Positions 7,506 to 12,919 of a stretch of DNA of 14,179 nucleotides are shown here, in pieces (position 1 is the stretch's first letter; the number at the start of each line of letters is the position of its first letter). Below the pieces are notes generated by a model. It saw only the letters and a list, made by a program, of their open reading frames with translations. It did not search any database and was not told where the DNA came from. A program made the translations under genes and the position numbers. Source of the DNA: an uncultured Clostridia bacterium (GTDB lineage Bacteria > Bacillota_I > Bacilli_A > RFN20 > CAG-288); the NCBI GenBank assembly GCA_900313465.1, contig OMRU01000005.1:1-14179 (forward strand). Direction: 5' to 3'.

Positions 7506-7721
7506 CTAAGCCGCCACGACAATAGACATCGCAACGTTACAATCAATGGCAAGACGCATTTCATCAACCATGACAATCACTCCATTGCTAGTGGCTTTTA
7601 AAACAGTTAGATTTCTTCCTGGAACGATGCCTAAGCTCTCTAAATGCTTACGCTCTTTGTCGCTTCCGGAAACGCGCTTGATTGTGAGCATCTGATTGAT
7701 GGGTGCAATTAAAATTGGCAT
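7506..7721 (-). CDS. feoA: FeoA-family protein (first, short copy)
   Basis: A 71-residue minimal FeoA/SH3-like protein that leads the operon. It has KERKHLESLGIVPGRNLTVL followed by VDEMRLAIDCNVAMSIVV, the usual LxxLGIxPG and final small-residue strand pattern of FeoA. Its SD is GGAGG (minus strand, 7733-7729), 7 bases before the ATG. The feo promoter and operators lie immediately upstream. Two FeoA proteins in tandem ahead of FeoB recur in anaerobic Firmicutes; the division of labour between them is not known to me. The two copies share fold motifs but little direct identity, so this is not a recent duplication. Confidence 0.9.
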   Translation of the reverse strand: MPILIAPINQMLTIKRVSGSDKERKHLESLGIVPGRNLTVLKATSNGVIVMVDEMRLAIDCNVAMSIVVAA

Positions 7722-7737
7722 ATGATTTCCTCCGAGT

Positions 7738-7753
7738 TAGTTAAATATAACTA
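7738..7753. promoter_or_regulatory. Dyad operator at the feo transcription start
   Basis: A 16-bp inverted repeat, TAGTTA (7738-7743) and TAACTA (7748-7753) with a 4-base centre. It shares the TAGTT-6-AACTA framework with the -35 dyad and starts exactly 40 bp away from it. It lies just downstream of the predicted start site and ends 4 bases from the SD, so a bound repressor would block initiation or early elongation. Confidence 0.6.
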
Positions 7754-7761
7754 TCCTCAAT

Positions 7762-7790
7762 ACTATAATCTTGCAAATAGTTTGTGTCAA
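7762..7790 (-). promoter_or_regulatory. feo operon promoter
   Basis: On the minus strand, a perfect -35 TTGACA (7790-7785) is spaced exactly 17 bases from the -10 TATAGT (7767-7762). The start site is expected near 7754-7756, giving a ~34-base leader before the first feoA. This is the most consensus-like promoter in the window, and both flanking dyads fit around it. Confidence 0.85.
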
Positions 7791-7793
7791 CTA
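7778..7793. promoter_or_regulatory. Dyad operator covering the feo -35 box
   Basis: A 16-bp inverted repeat with arms TAGTT (7778-7782) and AACTA (7789-7793) and a 6-base spacer. It contains the entire -35 hexamer. The same arms and spacing recur at 7738-7753. It probably binds an iron-sensing repressor, possibly the DtxR-family protein encoded at 8437; that link is inference. Confidence 0.6.
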
Positions 7794-7821
7794 ATTTTTG
7801 TGAATTTTTGCCTGGGTTCAT

Positions 7822-7834
7822 ACTAAACGTTAGT
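7822..7834. promoter_or_regulatory. Small dyad between feo and nifU
   Basis: A 13-bp inverted repeat, ACTAA-ACG-TTAGT. It has TTAGT-like arms but a different spacing and orientation from the two feo dyads. It may be a further regulator site for the divergent nifU gene or chance in AT-rich DNA. Confidence 0.3.
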
Positions 7835-7857
7835 TATGACAAACATAGCAAGTCTTT

Positions 7858-7887
7858 TTGTTGCAATTAACCGAAAAAAAATATTAA
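7858..7887 (+). promoter_or_regulatory. Possible nifU promoter
   Basis: TTGTTG (7858-7863) and TATTAA (7882-7887) are 18 bases apart. An alternative pairing is TTGCAA at 7861 with TTAAAT at 7884. Neither is strong. It would leave a leader of about 20 bases before the ATG at 7912. Confidence 0.3.
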
Positions 7888-7911
7888 ATAGTCTCACCGA
7901 GTCATAAAAAC

Positions 7912-8238
7912 ATGAGAACACTTGAAGATAGAATTGAATATACATTAAACAAAATTCGCCCCTACTTAATGAACGAAGGGGGAAATATCGAAATCGATCA
8001 TTACGAAAAAGAAACTGGCATCCTCTATGTCAGAATGATTGGAGCCTGTGCTGGATGTGGACTTGCCCCAAGCGATGTCTCTGATTCCATCGCTGTGCTT
8101 TTGATGAATGAGATTCCTCAGATCACTGCTGTCGAATTAGTCGGCAAGGGGGCAAATCCTGGTTTCCGTTCTCTCCAGCAGCAACTGATGAACCCCAGGA
8201 CCATTTCTCAACAGATGGAAAAGGAAAAAGAAAAATAA
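7912..8238 (+). CDS. NifU C-terminal-domain iron-sulphur scaffold/carrier protein
   Basis: A 108-residue stand-alone Nfu-type protein that binds an Fe-S cluster, usually [4Fe-4S] at a dimer interface, and passes it to apo-proteins. Family hallmarks are IRPYLMNEGGNIEI (15-28), the metal-binding GACAGC motif with C46 and C49, and the following helix-strand up to ITAVELV. The family optimum is ~70-80 residues; the Gln/Met/Glu-rich tail (about 86-108) is extra. The ATG fits the family start, but no clear SD precedes it (AGTCTCACCGAG upstream), so expression may be weak or leaderless-like. It is divergent from feo and followed by the DtxR-family gene on the same strand, placing an Fe-S delivery protein among iron uptake and sensing genes. 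Confidence 0.88.
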   Translation: MRTLEDRIEYTLNKIRPYLMNEGGNIEIDHYEKETGILYVRMIGACAGCGLAPSDVSDSIAVLLMNEIPQITAVELVGKGANPGFRSLQQQLMNPRTISQQMEKEKEK

Positions 8239-8275
8239 AAAGCCCAGACTGGTTCAAGGCCTGGACTTTCTATAT
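8239..8275 (+). terminator. Probable terminator after nifU
   Basis: A stem of AAAGCCCAG (8239-8247) with CTGGACTTT (8261-8269), with one C-A mismatch and a 13-base loop, followed by CTATATAT rather than a solid T run. It starts at the base after the stop codon. It is likely a modest terminator. Confidence 0.5.
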
Positions 8276-8290
8276 ATTGGAGGTCGTCAT

Positions 8291-8317
8291 TTATTCTTGC
8301 GGTTCAAACAAGAATAA
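8291..8317. repeat. Isolated hairpin in the nifU-dtxR interval
   Basis: A perfect 9-bp AT-rich stem, TTATTCTTG (8291-8299) with CAAGAATAA (8309-8317), with a 9-base loop. The loop contains GGTTCAA, which also occurs in the loop of the preceding hairpin (8251-8257). It is not followed by a T run. The role is unknown. Confidence 0.5.
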
Positions 8318-8322
8318 TTTGA

Positions 8323-8351
8323 TTGTTAGTTGCGTCTAACCATCGTATAAT
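8323..8351 (+). promoter_or_regulatory. Promoter of the DtxR-family regulator
   Basis: A perfect -10 TATAAT (8346-8351) lies 17 bases from TTGTTA (8323-8328). The start site would be near 8358, giving a leader of ~80 bases with an AGGAGG SD at 8423-8428. A second, weaker set, TTGACT (8369-8374) and TTTGAT (8392-8397), lies downstream. Confidence 0.65.
8325..8340. promoter_or_regulatory. Dyad overlapping the regulator promoter
   Basis: An inverted repeat of GTTAG (8325-8329) and CTAAC (8336-8340) with a 6-base spacer, sitting between and partly on the -35 and -10 elements. It is an autoregulation candidate. Its TTAG/CTAA core resembles classic DtxR/IdeR half sites, but its half-site spacing is not the same as in the two feo dyads. 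Confidence 0.45.
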
Positions 8352-8436
8352 AAAATATAAAAAAGCAATTGACTTGTCAACAAAAATGATTTTTGATTTA
8401 CTATTAGTATGTAACATTTGCTAGGAGGAATTCACC

Positions 8437-8829
8437 ATGCAAGATACAAAGACAAATGAATCCGCAGAAAACTATTTAAAGAGAATCCTGATGCTCCAGG
8501 AAGAGGGCAATCCCAACGTTCATGCCATCGATATCGCTACTTCCATGAATTTCTCTAAAGCCAGTGTTTCCATCGCTTTAAAGAAATTGGAAAACGAGGG
8601 TTATGTCACCGTCGGTCCAAAGCAGGTTCTGAACCTCACTGAGGCTGGTATGGCAATCGCCAAGAAGGTCTATGGCAGATATATCATCCTTCATCGATTC
8701 TTTGTCTCTTTAGGTGTCGATGATCAGACCGCATTTGATGATGCTTGTCGCATCGAACACGACTTATCCGAAAATACCTTCCAGGCATTAAAGAAACTCT
8801 ACGAAGATAAAGTCGCTCACAAAGAATGA
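8437..8829 (+). CDS. DtxR/MntR-family metal-dependent transcriptional regulator
   Basis: A probable Fe(II)- or Mn(II)-sensing repressor, 130 residues. The winged helix covers ~8-65 (ESAENYLKRILML, then AIDIATSMNFSKASVSIALKKLENEGYV). A dimerisation/metal domain follows (~70-120) with the DtxR-like DACRIEH motif: C104, E107 and H108 match C102, E105 and H106 of DtxR. N12 occupies the DtxR Met10 position. Y82 and H86 replace the usual ancillary His and Glu ligands. There is no C-terminal SH3/FeoA-like domain, as in MntR-length proteins. It has a strong SD (AGGAGG, 8423-8428) and its own dyad-bearing promoter. The adjacent feo operon with dyads at its promoter makes it the obvious candidate regulator; that link is inference. 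Confidence 0.88.
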   Translation: MQDTKTNESAENYLKRILMLQEEGNPNVHAIDIATSMNFSKASVSIALKKLENEGYVTVGPKQVLNLTEAGMAIAKKVYGRYIILHRFFVSLGVDDQTAFDDACRIEHDLSENTFQALKKLYEDKVAHKE

Positions 8830-8835
8830 AAAATC

Positions 8836-8864
8836 GGGATCGTTAAATAACGATCCCTTTTCTT
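8836..8864. terminator. Bidirectional terminator between the regulator and the EAL gene
   Basis: A perfect 9-bp stem, GGGATCGTT (8836-8844) with AACGATCCC (8849-8857), an AAAT loop, TTTTCTT on the right and AAAAAT on the left. It serves the convergent DtxR-family gene and the EAL gene, whose stop lies only 10 bases away. Confidence 0.9.
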
Positions 8865-8866
8865 AT

Positions 8867-10801
8867 TTACTGATTGTGAGTGGCAATAAATTCTAAAAAC
8901 TGAGGAACAGGTAAAGGCTTGGCATAGTAGAAACCCTGAATATATTCAACCCCCATCTTGATAACCTGCTCGGCTTTTTCCTTAGTCTCCACACCTTCGA
9001 CCAAGGTCGCCTTACGAATATCTCTCATCATGATGACAGAATGTTCCAAAACTGATAAGCCACTAGCATTATCAGCGGCATCGACCATACTCTTATCAAA
9101 CTTGATGATGGATAAAGGAAGACTTAACATTCTGGTGATGTTGGAATATCCCGTACCATAGTCATCTAATGATAACTGATAACCCATAGATCTTAGTTTC
9201 TCTAAATTGTAATGCAATAAGTCATGGTCTTGCGCATAGATAGATTCGGTGACTTCAAAGTTGATCTGGCTTGGTAAGACACCAAACTTTTCCTGTAGAC
9301 TTTCAATATGAGAAATCAAAGAAGGATCAATAGCTTGCTGAACCGAGAGATTGACCTCTACAAATTCGACACCAGACTTCTTGAACTCCTCGCTGCCCAC
9401 AAAGCGGAAGACATCCTCTAAGACAAATTCACCAATCGGCCCTAGCATGTTCTTCTTTTCAGCAGCTGGGATAAATAACCCAGGCATGATCATGCCATAT
9501 TCAGGGTCATTGAGTCGTATTAAGGCTTCAGCGCTACGGAACTTGCCAGCCTTGATATCATAAATTGGTTGGTAATACATTTCAAAGCGTTCATTCTTGA
9601 CGGCTTCAAGAAGAATCTCTTTAAGATTAGATTCGATGATATACATCTTCTGATGGATGATGTCTTTACCATAGCAGAAGAGTTCCTGATTTCCCATATA
9701 GCGATCAAAGGAATGACCAAGACGAAGAATCGTCTCAATGTCATTGCTTTCATTAGGAAGATTGATCTGACAGTTCTTTAATTGCAGATAAGCAGTAACA
9801 CTGCTATCCTTTGAACCCTGGCTGCGGAAATAGGAAATCATATCCATGGTGAAAGCATAACAATCGAAATCCTTATCCTCAATGAATACATAAAGATTAC
9901 CCGGTTCTTCAAAGAAGACATCGGAATAGATTTTTCTTCGTTTGCATTCCAAGATATATCGAGCAGCAATTTCACGAACAGAGTTGAGATAACTTTCTTC
10001 ACCATAGAATGTCTTGATATTTGAAACGTTCAGAATCTTGATCATGTGAAGAGAAAGTTTTTGCTTGGAAAGGATTACCTTTTTCAGTTCAAACTGATAA
10101 TCCTGATAGGAGCGAAGACCAGTCTTGCTATCAGATAATTCTTCTGGTCGAAGGACAAACAAGGCAATCAACAATAAGGATAGGGAAGTGATAAAGATTT
10201 CAATCTGCAGGGAAGGAACAAAATACTGAATGCCTACCGCAATAAAGGAAAAGACATAGACAGACTGTAGACAAACCCACTTACCAAAGCGAATAAAGCG
10301 AATGCATAAAAACATCAACACGATACCAGCAATACCATAAATAGCGGATAAAACATAAACAACATTCAACAATGGTTGTCTCTGATAGAGGTTGATTAAG
10401 TCGATGGAAAACACCATGTGATGGAATGGGTTAGACAATACAAGACCAAAAATAGAGACAATCGGCAAGGTGAAGACAATCTGAATCCATGTCTTCTTTA
10501 AAAGCCAATGCACTCTAAAGGCAAATAGCAAGAACACCAGATACAAGAATATCGTGGTATTTCGCATCAGGAAATAAAGAGTGGAAAGAAGATAAGAAAA
10601 GGTTAAGGCAATATTGTTATCAAATACTGTATGACGAAGTAAACCATTGCCGAAATCCAATAAGGCAACAGCCAAGGTGAAATAATTCATCACCAAAAAA
10701 TACAGGTTCGCTCTACCCTTAATCGTTTTGCGCACATATAAGGAAATGATGATAAGAATTTGAATCGGGATAGAACACCCTGTATAAATCAATTGCTGCA
10801 T
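8867..10801 (-). CDS. Membrane-bound EAL-domain c-di-GMP phosphodiesterase with degenerate GGDEF
   Basis: A 644-residue signalling enzyme predicted to hydrolyse cyclic di-GMP to pGpG at the inner face of the membrane. Residues 1-~220 form about seven hydrophobic helices (a 7TM-type sensor). Residues ~225-385 look like a GGDEF fold (SKTGLRSYQDYQ opening), but the catalytic loop reads FEEPGNLY, so no cyclase activity is expected. The EAL domain (~395-640) keeps the key residues: EAL 425-427 (E425), NLS motif, E516 and E519 in FEVTES, D546-D547 in LDDYGTGYS, K567, E602 and E605 in VEGVET, and Q622 in QGFYYAKP. The AAGGAA SD at 10813-10808 fixes the start. Its own extended -10 promoter lies upstream. 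It is monocistronic, ending at the shared terminator. The sensed signal is unknown. Confidence 0.92.
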   Translation of the reverse strand: MQQLIYTGCSIPIQILIIISLYVRKTIKGRANLYFLVMNYFTLAVALLDFGNGLLRHTVFDNNIALTFSYLLSTLYFLMRNTTIFLYLVFLLFAFRVHWLLKKTWIQIVFTLPIVSIFGLVLSNPFHHMVFSIDLINLYQRQPLLNVVYVLSAIYGIAGIVLMFLCIRFIRFGKWVCLQSVYVFSFIAVGIQYFVPSLQIEIFITSLSLLLIALFVLRPEELSDSKTGLRSYQDYQFELKKVILSKQKLSLHMIKILNVSNIKTFYGEESYLNSVREIAARYILECKRRKIYSDVFFEEPGNLYVFIEDKDFDCYAFTMDMISYFRSQGSKDSSVTAYLQLKNCQINLPNESNDIETILRLGHSFDRYMGNQELFCYGKDIIHQKMYIIESNLKEILLEAVKNERFEMYYQPIYDIKAGKFRSAEALIRLNDPEYGMIMPGLFIPAAEKKNMLGPIGEFVLEDVFRFVGSEEFKKSGVEFVEVNLSVQQAIDPSLISHIESLQEKFGVLPSQINFEVTESIYAQDHDLLHYNLEKLRSMGYQLSLDDYGTGYSNITRMLSLPLSIIKFDKSMVDAADNASGLSVLEHSVIMMRDIRKATLVEGVETKEKAEQVIKMGVEYIQGFYYAKPLPVPQFLEFIATHNQ

Positions 10802-10821
10802 ATAAATTCCTTACTGTTATT

Positions 10822-10830
10822 ATTCTATCA
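10822..10830 (-). promoter_or_regulatory. Extended -10 promoter of the EAL gene
   Basis: Minus-strand TGATAGAAT, with the -10 TAGAAT at 10827-10822 preceded by the TG of an extended -10. The -35 is weak: TTGTAC lies 19 bases upstream. The leader would be about 15-20 bases to the ATG. Confidence 0.5.
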
Positions 10831-10892
10831 TATTTCGGTATTTATTGTACAAGTGCATAATTACGCTGCGTACACACAAGTCATAAAATGTT

Positions 10893-10916
10893 AAAAACGC
10901 CCCGAAGGGCGTTTTT
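10893..10916 (-). terminator. Terminator of the ncRNA, with UUCG tetraloop
   Basis: A perfect 10-bp stem, AAAAACGCCC with GGGCGTTTTT. On the minus strand the loop is C(UUCG)G, an exceptionally stable tetraloop, followed by the T run. It ends the ncRNA and probably any read-through from the ABC genes before the EAL promoter. The A/T flanks could also let it act on the + strand. Confidence 0.9.
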
Positions 10917-11028
10917 GATTTTGTGGTACGACTGATAGCGGCAATGTTCTTAAAGCAATGGCTTGCGACAAAGAGAAGCCGGACTGAAGAAGCCTGTGGC
11001 TACAAGTCCTAGTATGCTATCAGTGGAA
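10893..11028 (-). ncRNA. Structured non-coding RNA of unassigned family (6S-like possibility)
   Basis: A ~136-nt minus-strand RNA gene candidate with no open frame, its own promoter and an intrinsic terminator. A 9-bp closing stem, ACTGATAGC (11024-11016) with GCTATCAGT (10939-10931), encloses two hairpins. The first is GGACT/AGTCC (11009-11005 with 10985-10981), with inner AGCC/GGCT. The second is GGCTT/AAGCC (10980-10976 with 10964-10960). A 20-base unpaired 3' strand (10959-10940) carries CATTGC-type sequence twice. An alternative fold pairs GGACTTG with CAAGCC into one long arm, leaving an asymmetric bubble as in 6S RNA. No SRP tetraloop motif, tmRNA or RNase P signature is seen. 6S is the leading guess at low confidence; the length is short for it. 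Confidence 0.65.
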
Positions 11029-11032
11029 CAAT

Positions 11033-11060
11033 ATTTTATCAAACTGAAAGAAAAATGCAA
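11033..11060 (-). promoter_or_regulatory. Promoter of the ncRNA
   Basis: On the minus strand, -35 TTGCAT (11060-11055), a 16-base spacer and -10 TAAAAT (11038-11033) preceded by TGA, an extended -10. The start site is expected near 11028. It lies just after the stop of the downstream ABC gene, so the RNA does not depend on that operon. Confidence 0.7.
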
Positions 11061-11074
11061 GCCCTTTCAAACAA

Positions 11075-12919
11075 TTATTCCATCACGGCATCAGATTCCA
11101 GATTGAACTGAGAATTGTAAAGCGAGGCATAAAAACCATTCTGTTTCATCAATTCATCATGATTGCCCTGTTCGATGATATTGCCATCTTTCATGACCAG
11201 AATGAGATCTGCATTCTTGATGGTGGAAAGACGGTGTGCGATGACAAAGCTAGTCTTGTTGGCAGTAAGTCTATCCATCGCTTCCTGAATCTTTTCTTCA
11301 GTTCTCGTATCTACGTTGGAGGTCGCTTCATCTAAGATCAGCATCGGTGATTTCTTGAGCATTGCTCTAGCGATAGTGATCAACTGTTTCTGACCACCAG
11401 AGATCGATCCACCATCCTTGATGACATAATTCAAACCGCCAGGAAGAGAACGAACAAAGTGCGTCAGATGAGCGTCATGGATGACATTCTTGATATCTTC
11501 ATCCGTAACATCAGGTGTGTTATAGATCAAGTTTTCTTTTAAGGTTCCATCAAAGATCCAGGTATCCTGTAAGACCATGGCAAACTGAGCATGAAGTTCT
11601 TCTCTCGTCATTTCCTTAACGGGAACACCATCGATCTTGATATCACCAGCATTGGTCTCGTAAAAACGCATCAGAAGATTGACCATAGTCGTCTTACCAG
11701 CACCAGTAGGACCGACGATTGCCACTTTCATGCCAGGCTTGATATCCGCAGAGAAATCGTGAATGATTTCTCTTGTGGAATCATAGGAGAACTTGATGTG
11801 ATCAAACTCAACTTTACCCTGTAATTCTTCATCTCCAAGAGGTGCAAAGTGTACTCTCTTATTTGTCTCGTCTTCTAATTCCTCGACTCCCAAGAAGCCA
11901 AAGACACGAGCGCCAGAAGCAGCTGCATTCTGCAAAGAGTTCATCGCCTGGGCAATCTGAGTGAGTGGAGACTGGAAGAGATTGACATACATCAAGAAGG
12001 CAGTGATGGTACCCATAGTGATACCAGGAGTTGAAGAAGAGAGAAGTAAACCGCCGACAACACAAACTGCAGCATAGGCAACATAAGACATATAGTTCAT
12101 CACCGGTTGCATCAAACCGCCGAAGAATTCTGCTTTGAACATCGTCTTTCTTAATTCATTGTTCTTCTTATCGAAGGTTGAGGTCATCTTATCTTCGGCG
12201 TTGAACACCTTGATGATCAACTGACCGTTGTAGTTTTCCTCGACAATGCCATCGACTTCACCGACCAACAATTGGCGTTTCATGAACTGTGGGCCAGCAA
12301 ACTTCAAGATGACCATCAGAAGAATCGCCATAATAGGAAGGGTAGCTAAGGCAACGAAGGCTAACTGCCAAGAAGTGATAAACATGGCAATAAGAGAGCC
12401 AACCAACATGAAGAGAGCGGAGACAAGCATGCTTAAAGACTGCTGGAAGGACTGAGAAATCTGATCGACATCATTAGTGAGAATAGAAAGGATATCACCC
12501 GTGGAATTCGTATCGAAATAATTTAACGGAACGACATTGATTTTCTCAGTGATCTGTTTTCTTAATGAATGTGTGTATCTCTGAGCCACAGTGGTCATGA
12601 TAAAGGAAGAGGTGAAATTAGAAAGAGCAGAGACAACATATAAGATGGCTAGAGTGGTACCAAAGCCACTGATTTTATCCATATCGATTGTTCTGGATTC
12701 AGCACCAGAAACGATCGTATTGGTCAAATCCTTAAGAATATTTGGTGCGATAACCGCAATGACAACATATCCGACAATGAAGAAAAAGGAAACAAAGATA
12801 GCTGGCCAATAACGTCTCATGGACTGGCCGATTTTGACTAAAGACTTATTCATCTCGCCTTTGGCCATCTTTTCATGGACACCCATACCACGAGGTCTTC
12901 TTGCTTTTTGTGCGCTCAT
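11075..12919 (-). CDS. ABC exporter, fused membrane-ATPase subunit with consensus ATP site
   Basis: One half of a probable heterodimeric (LmrCD/BmrCD/TM287-288-type) exporter for drugs, lipids or peptides; the substrate is unknown. It has 614 residues. A polar Arg/Lys-rich N-terminus (1-36) is followed by six predicted membrane helices (~37-330) and then the nucleotide-binding domain: Walker A GPTGAGKT (403-410), signature ISGGQ (506-510), Walker B LILDEATS with catalytic E531, D-loop D537 and switch His H562. These residues make a hydrolysis-competent site. The AAAGGAGG SD at 12937-12930 supports the start, and the ATG overlaps the upstream subunit's TGA (ATGA), so the pair is translationally coupled. 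No own terminator is obvious; transcripts may stop at the ncRNA terminator. Confidence 0.92.
   Translation of the reverse strand: MSAQKARRPRGMGVHEKMAKGEMNKSLVKIGQSMRRYWPAIFVSFFFIVGYVVIAVIAPNILKDLTNTIVSGAESRTIDMDKISGFGTTLAILYVVSALSNFTSSFIMTTVAQRYTHSLRKQITEKINVVPLNYFDTNSTGDILSILTNDVDQISQSFQQSLSMLVSALFMLVGSLIAMFITSWQLAFVALATLPIMAILLMVILKFAGPQFMKRQLLVGEVDGIVEENYNGQLIIKVFNAEDKMTSTFDKKNNELRKTMFKAEFFGGLMQPVMNYMSYVAYAAVCVVGGLLLSSSTPGITMGTITAFLMYVNLFQSPLTQIAQAMNSLQNAAASGARVFGFLGVEELEDETNKRVHFAPLGDEELQGKVEFDHIKFSYDSTREIIHDFSADIKPGMKVAIVGPTGAGKTTMVNLLMRFYETNAGDIKIDGVPVKEMTREELHAQFAMVLQDTWIFDGTLKENLIYNTPDVTDEDIKNVIHDAHLTHFVRSLPGGLNYVIKDGGSISGGQKQLITIARAMLKKSPMLILDEATSNVDTRTEEKIQEAMDRLTANKTSFVIAHRLSTIKNADLILVMKDGNIIEQGNHDELMKQNGFYASLYNSQFNLESDAVME

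Noticed and set aside
8239..8320. tRNA fragment, suggested by GGTTCAA words like a T-loop
   Set aside because: No acceptor stem, anticodon arm or CCA; the words sit in unrelated hairpin loops.
8271..8340. A 17-codon open stretch from an ATT at 8290 after a GGAGG (8279-8283), ending at TAA in the dyad
   Set aside because: It needs an ATT start, its body is the 8291-8317 hairpin, and it shows no recognisable peptide. The GGAGG is most likely chance.
10861..11030. c-di-GMP riboswitch controlling the EAL gene
   Set aside because: The terminator is ~90 bases before the gene and the EAL gene has its own -10 element after it; no GEMM-type core sequence is present.
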